Shown one piece after another: positions 3,258 to 6,269 of a DNA stretch of 6,269 nt. The translations under genes were made by a program, and so were the position numbers. Location of the stretch: assembly GCA_021788685.1 (NCBI GenBank), contig JAJYKH010000168.1:1-6269 (forward strand), in the 5' to 3' direction. The notes below the pieces were generated by a model. The model saw only the letters and a program-made list of their open reading frames with translations, ran no database searches and was not told where the DNA came from. The stretch's first letter is position 1. Each line of letters opens with the position of its first letter. This stretch comes from Deltaproteobacteria bacterium. Lineage in GTDB: Bacteria; Desulfobacterota; Desulfobulbia; Desulfobulbales; UBA5123.

Positions 3258-5722
3258 TGGCGGCCGTCCGCGCCATGCTGGGGTGCATCCCAGCCGACAC
3301 CGGCCGCGACCAATGGGCACGGGTGCTCATGGCCGTCAAATCGGAGTTGGGCGAGGCCGGCTTTGACATGGTGGATGAGTGGAGCAGGACGGCCAGGAAC
3401 TACGATCCCCAGGCCCTTCGAGACACTTGGAGGTCCATCAAGGGCAATGGCGGCATCACCGGCGCCACCCTGTTCCACCTGGCAGGGCAACACGGGTACA
3501 ACGGGGCGCCCCCAAAGCCGCCCACTGCGCAGGAGCTTGCCGAGCGAAGGCGGCGGGCTCTTGAGGCGGAGGCTGAGAAAACCAAGCGACATGCCGAAGC
3601 GGCAGGAAAGGCACTCAAGGTCTGGAAGGCCGGGCAGGCAGCGGGCGCCGATCACCCATATCTTGCGCGGAAAGGTGTCCCTCCCACCGACACCATGCGG
3701 GAGGTCGGCATCAGCCAGTTGAAAAGCATCCTTGGCTACATCCCCAAGGCAAAAGGCGAAGAACTGGCCGGGCGGGTGCTGGCTGTGCCGGTGAAGGTGG
3801 GCAATACCCTGACCACCTGTGAGCTGGTCGACCAAGACGGCCGGAAATCCGCCATTCTCAACGGGCGCAAGTCTGGTGGTTTCTGGGCCGCGCAACCCCT
3901 GCCTGCCGGCGATGGCACCGGCGTTACCATCCTGGTCGGGGAAGGGGCGGCAACGGTACTGTCGGGCCGTGAAGCCTCTGGCTATTGCGCTGTGGCGGCG
4001 CTGAGTTGCGGCAATCTAGAGGCGGTGGCCCGTGACATGCGAAACCGCTACCCCAAAGCCCGGCTGGTCATCCTGGCGGACCTGGGCACCGGTCAACAGC
4101 ACGCGGAACATGCAGCGCAATCGGTGGGCGGCCTCCTGGCCGTGCCCGAATTCGGCCCGGCGCGTGGACCGAAGGACACCGACTTCAACGACCTGGCCCG
4201 GCTGCAAGGGCTCCCCGAGGTCAAGCGCTGCATCGAGGCGGCGAGGACAACATCCATGGAACAGTGCAGCGTTGCGCTTGGCGAACAGGCACCGAGCGAT
4301 GCGGCCGTCATTCATCGGCTTGCCTCCCTTTCTCCCCTCGACTACGACCGGGAGCGGGAGGCGGCCGCCAAGGACCTGAAGGTGCGGACGGCGACCCTTG
4401 ACAAGCTGGTTGCCGCTGCCCGGAAGGACGAAGAGCAGCCGGCCGGCCTTGTCTTCGATGACGTGGAGCCCTGGCCGGAAGCGGTCAATCCGGCGGCCCT
4501 GCTCACCGCTGTCTCCGCCACGGTGCGCCGGTTCATCGTGTGCAGCCAGGAGACCGCGGACGCGGTGGCTTTATGGGCGGCCATGAGTTGGCTAATCGAC
4601 GTGGTACAGGTGGCCCCCTTGGCAGTCATAACCGCGCCGGAAAAACGCTGTGGGAAGTCGCAGCTCCTTTTCCTCCTGGGGCGCTTGGTGGCCCGGCCCC
4701 TCACCGCGAGCAACATTTCCCCGGCGGCGCTGTTCCGGGCTATCGACGCTTGGAAGCCGACGCTCCTTGTCGATGAGGCCGACGCCTTCATGCGGGAAAA
4801 CGAAGAGCTGCGGGGTCTCCTCAACTGCGGCCACACCAGGGATTCCGCCTACATCGTGCGCGTGGTAGGAGAAGACTTCACGCCGACGAAGTTCAACGTG
4901 TGGGGTGCCAAGGCCCTGGCCGGCATCGGCCGGATGGCGGATACCCTGATGGACCGGTCCATTACCTTGGAGCTGCGGCGCAAACTTCCTCATGAAGAAG
5001 TGGATCGGCTCCGCCACGCAGAGGCCGGCTTATTCCAGACCCTTTCCCGAAAGCTGGCGCGGTTCGCCGATGACGCACGGGAGGCGGTGCGAAAGGCGCG
5101 CCCTGACCTCCCGGCGAGCCTGAACGACCGGGCGCAGGACAATTGGGAGCCGCTGCTTGCCATCGCTGAGGTAGCCGGAGGATCGTGGCCGGCCCTGGCC
5201 CGGTCTGCCGCCTTGAAGCTCTCCGGGACGGAGAGTCCCCTCCAGAGCGTCGGCACCGAACTGCTTGGCGATATCCAAGAGGTCTTTGAGACGAAGCGAA
5301 TCGACCGTATCAGCACGGCGGACCTGATCGCGGCCTTGTGCGAGGATGACGAGAAGCCGTGGGCCACATACAACCGGGGCAAGTCCATATCCCCCCGGCA
5401 GGTTGCCAGCCGGCTAGCCGAGCACGGAATCAGGAGCAACACGATCCGCGTCGGAGTCACCACCCCCAAGGGTTACATGCGGGACCAGTTCGAAGAGGTG
5501 TTCGCGCGCTATTTGGCCTCTTCCCCCTCTCCAAGCGCAACACCGCCACAAGCCGCACCAGATAAGGATTCTCCTGTTGCGGATGAAACGCAACGTTGCG
5601 GCAACAAAATTCTATCCGCAACACGCAATCCCGCGTGGGACAAGGGTTGTGGCGGTGTTGCGGATAGAAAGGGGGAGCCGGAGAGAAGGCATGAAGAAAC
5701 CAAAAAGGTGGTTCGGCTATGA
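3254..5722 (+). CDS. primase/helicase-type replication protein: PriCT-2-like, Toprim and DUF3631-like ATPase
   Basis: An 822-aa replication protein, the counterpart of the P4 alpha primase-helicase. Residues 1-85 match PriCT-2 (RDQWARVLMAVKSELG, YDPQALRDTWRS, GITGATLFHLA). Residues about 120-330 are a P4-type Toprim region (HPYLARKGV; VGEGAA with Glu230; VILADLGTG with Asp276; DTDFNDL with Asp308, Asp310 and Asp313). The usual second acidic residue after Asp276 is replaced (ADLG). A linker (SPLDYDRERE, 360-369) leads to a DUF3631-like ATPase: Walker A APEKRCGKS (461-469), Walker B LLVDEAD (504-510), and DRAQDNWEPLLAIAEVAGG (625-643). The last 65 residues are a low-complexity tail encoded by inverted repeats. 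No CHC2-type zinc finger precedes the Toprim region. It would unwind and prime the excised element at an origin in the cytoplasm (inference). The start at 3254 has TGGAGG (3241-3246) and overlaps the previous stop; its own stop overlaps the next start. Confidence 0.9.
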   Translation: MMAAVRAMLGCIPADTGRDQWARVLMAVKSELGEAGFDMVDEWSRTARNYDPQALRDTWRSIKGNGGITGATLFHLAGQHGYNGAPPKPPTAQELAERRRRALEAEAEKTKRHAEAAGKALKVWKAGQAAGADHPYLARKGVPPTDTMREVGISQLKSILGYIPKAKGEELAGRVLAVPVKVGNTLTTCELVDQDGRKSAILNGRKSGGFWAAQPLPAGDGTGVTILVGEGAATVLSGREASGYCAVAALSCGNLEAVARDMRNRYPKARLVILADLGTGQQHAEHAAQSVGGLLAVPEFGPARGPKDTDFNDLARLQGLPEVKRCIEAARTTSMEQCSVALGEQAPSDAAVIHRLASLSPLDYDREREAAAKDLKVRTATLDKLVAAARKDEEQPAGLVFDDVEPWPEAVNPAALLTAVSATVRRFIVCSQETADAVALWAAMSWLIDVVQVAPLAVITAPEKRCGKSQLLFLLGRLVARPLTASNISPAALFRAIDAWKPTLLVDEADAFMRENEELRGLLNCGHTRDSAYIVRVVGEDFTPTKFNVWGAKALAGIGRMADTLMDRSITLELRRKLPHEEVDRLRHAEAGLFQTLSRKLARFADDAREAVRKARPDLPASLNDRAQDNWEPLLAIAEVAGGSWPALARSAALKLSGTESPLQSVGTELLGDIQEVFETKRIDRISTADLIAALCEDDEKPWATYNRGKSISPRQVASRLAEHGIRSNTIRVGVTTPKGYMRDQFEEVFARYLASSPSPSATPPQAAPDKDSPVADETQRCGNKILSATRNPAWDKGCGGVADRKGEPERRHEETKKVVRL
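5536..5669. repeat. interlocking inverted repeats based on TGTTGCGGAT within the primase-helicase 3' end
   Basis: TTCTATCCGCAACAC (5610-5624) is the exact complement of GTGTTGCGGATAGAA (5655-5669). CGCAACACCGCCACAA (5536-5551) is the exact complement of TTGTGGCGGTGTTGCG (5647-5662). The right-hand arm is shared, so the two pairings exclude each other. TGTTGCGGAT is also present directly at 5575-5584, and GCAACGTTGC (5590-5599) is a 10-bp palindrome. Between the 15-bp arms lies a small hairpin, TCCC-GCGT-GGGA (5629-5640). The segment encodes the disordered C-terminal tail after the ATPase domain. It may be an iteron/origin region or an RNA structure controlling the downstream genes. Confidence 0.8.
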
Positions 5723-6177
5723 ACGCGGCAGAAATCATCGAGTGGTTGGAATCGGAATGCGGGGTGGAAGTGACCTTGGCCCCTCCCGGCGACCTTGACG
5801 TTTCCGGAAACGAAAAAGCCTTGGAAAGGGCTCTTCCTTTGTTGCGGGAGCGCAAGGCCGAGATTGTGGACCTGCTAACCCGGAAGCAACTCCCCGAAGT
5901 GGTCCGGTGGCTGAAGCCCTGCCCGGTCTGCGGCGGCCTGGATTTCGTTGAGCGCACGGCCGGCGGCTTCTTCTGTTCCGGATGCCAGCCCACACCGGAG
6001 GAGAACGTGAAGCACCGGGTGCGGGCGCCGGGGGAGATCATCCGGGCGCTTGGCTATGGCTGCGGGAAGTGCGGCAATCGGATTTACCGGCAGGTGTCCG
6101 CCGGCTGGTTGTGTGAAGGGTGCGGCATGGTCTTCGAGCTGATAGGCGGCTCCCGTGGGCCGGTTCCGGTGCACTGA
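5719..6177 (+). CDS. tandem zinc-ribbon protein with TubC-docking-like N-terminus
   Basis: A 152-aa protein with three visible parts. Residues 1-54 (IIEWLESECGVEVTLAPPGDL, then ERALPLLRERKAEIVDLLTR) resemble the TubC N-terminal docking fold, in which a beta hairpin is followed by a helix ending in RxRKAEIxxLL. Similar modules occur in mobile-element proteins next to primases. Residues 68-89 are a zinc ribbon with Cys68, Cys71, Cys86 and Cys89 (CPVCGG, CSGC). Residues 115-135 are a second one with Cys115, Cys118, Cys132 and Cys135 (CGKCGN, CEGC). Both have CxxC pairs about 14 residues apart and an aromatic GGFFC or GWLC before the second pair, which suggests internal duplication. It may dock on the primase-helicase and bind nucleic acid, supplying a zinc module absent from that protein (inference). 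The start overlaps the previous stop (ATGA at 5719-5722) and has AAGGTGG (5705-5711). Confidence 0.8.
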   Translation: MNAAEIIEWLESECGVEVTLAPPGDLDVSGNEKALERALPLLRERKAEIVDLLTRKQLPEVVRWLKPCPVCGGLDFVERTAGGFFCSGCQPTPEENVKHRVRAPGEIIRALGYGCGKCGNRIYRQVSAGWLCEGCGMVFELIGGSRGPVPVH

Positions 6178-6269
6178 TGGCCGGCCTATCACCGACACAA
6201 CGGACGCTCCGGGCTCTGCGGGAGCACGGCCTTGTGGCCGGGATCGTGGAGCGGTTCAACCCTTACGCC
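6177..6269 (+). CDS. N-terminus of a putative small nuclease-like protein, cut by the window end
   Basis: The ATG at 6177-6179 shares its A with the preceding TGA (TGATG), and the frame is open to the last base, giving 31 residues: MAGLSPTQRTLRALREHGLV, then AGIVERFNPYA. The pattern LSPTQRTLxxLRxxG followed by a beta strand ending in ERFN or EKWN is, from memory, how a family of small PDDEXK/VRR-NUC-like proteins in phages and islands begins; the catalytic residues would lie beyond the window. There is no clear ribosome binding site, so translation probably depends on re-initiation after the zinc-ribbon gene. That a gene starts here is fairly secure from the overlap and the unbroken operon; the nuclease assignment is tentative. 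Confidence 0.55.
   Translation, partial: MAGLSPTQRTLRALREHGLVAGIVERFNPYA

Noticed and set aside
3137..3895. 252-aa open frame on the minus strand
   Set aside because: It is antisense to the primase-helicase gene, which has clear domains; the peptide has no recognisable motif and the composition of a GC-rich shadow frame.
5457..6041. 194-aa open frame on the minus strand across the 3' end of the primase-helicase gene
   Set aside because: It covers two well-supported plus-strand genes and lacks motifs; it is probably kept open by GC bias.
1..6269. A complete defence system or toxin-antitoxin pair in the window
   Set aside because: All recognisable genes belong to integration, regulation and replication; the only possible nuclease is a 31-residue fragment at the edge.

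Overview
The window looks like the left junction of an integrated mobile element in a GC-rich proteobacterial chromosome, most likely gammaproteobacterial. That assignment is an inference from the pgsA tail beside a tRNA-Leu and from base composition; no genus can be named. Bases 1-431 are chromosomal: the last 46 codons of pgsA (phosphatidylglycerophosphate synthase), a strong sigma-70-type promoter, and a complete tRNA-Leu(CAA) with an encoded CCA end. A rho-independent terminator follows the tRNA at 463-502.

The element appears to start at the 3' end of the tRNA. From there to 749 is a gene-free left arm dense in short repeats: two TTGTCCA copies 10 bp apart, an 11-bp inverted repeat, and inside it four copies of GGGGGTA that also give a possible G-quadruplex. 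This is the expected place for integrase arm-type sites. A tyrosine recombinase (405 aa) with all the expected catalytic residues follows, then a long bulged hairpin that probably ends its transcript. Next is a 188-aa protein with an apparent DNA-binding domain at each end and a proline-rich linker.

Bases 2641-2910 hold no gene but carry a 23-bp direct repeat (22/23 identical, 132 bp apart), an inverted copy of its ATTGTCCG core, and several GCCGTT motifs. This is a candidate operator or iteron region. A tightly packed operon starts here: alpA (67 aa), an unrecognised 48-aa ORF, an 822-aa primase/helicase-type protein (PriCT-2-like, Toprim, DUF3631-like ATPase), a 152-aa protein with two zinc ribbons behind a TubC-docking-like N-terminus, and the start of a fifth gene cut by the window edge. 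Each junction is an ATGA or TGATG overlap, so the genes are probably translationally coupled.

The layout (tRNA, integrase, HTH regulators, AlpA, primase-helicase) matches P4-like satellites and integrative mobilisable or genomic islands. The integrase would insert and excise the element at tRNA-Leu, the HTH proteins would control the switch, and the primase-helicase would replicate the excised form. Cargo such as defence genes, and the right attachment site, would lie to the right of the window; none is visible here. The most unusual non-coding signal is a set of interlocking 15-16 bp perfect inverted repeats built on TGTTGCGGAT inside the 3' end of the primase-helicase gene.
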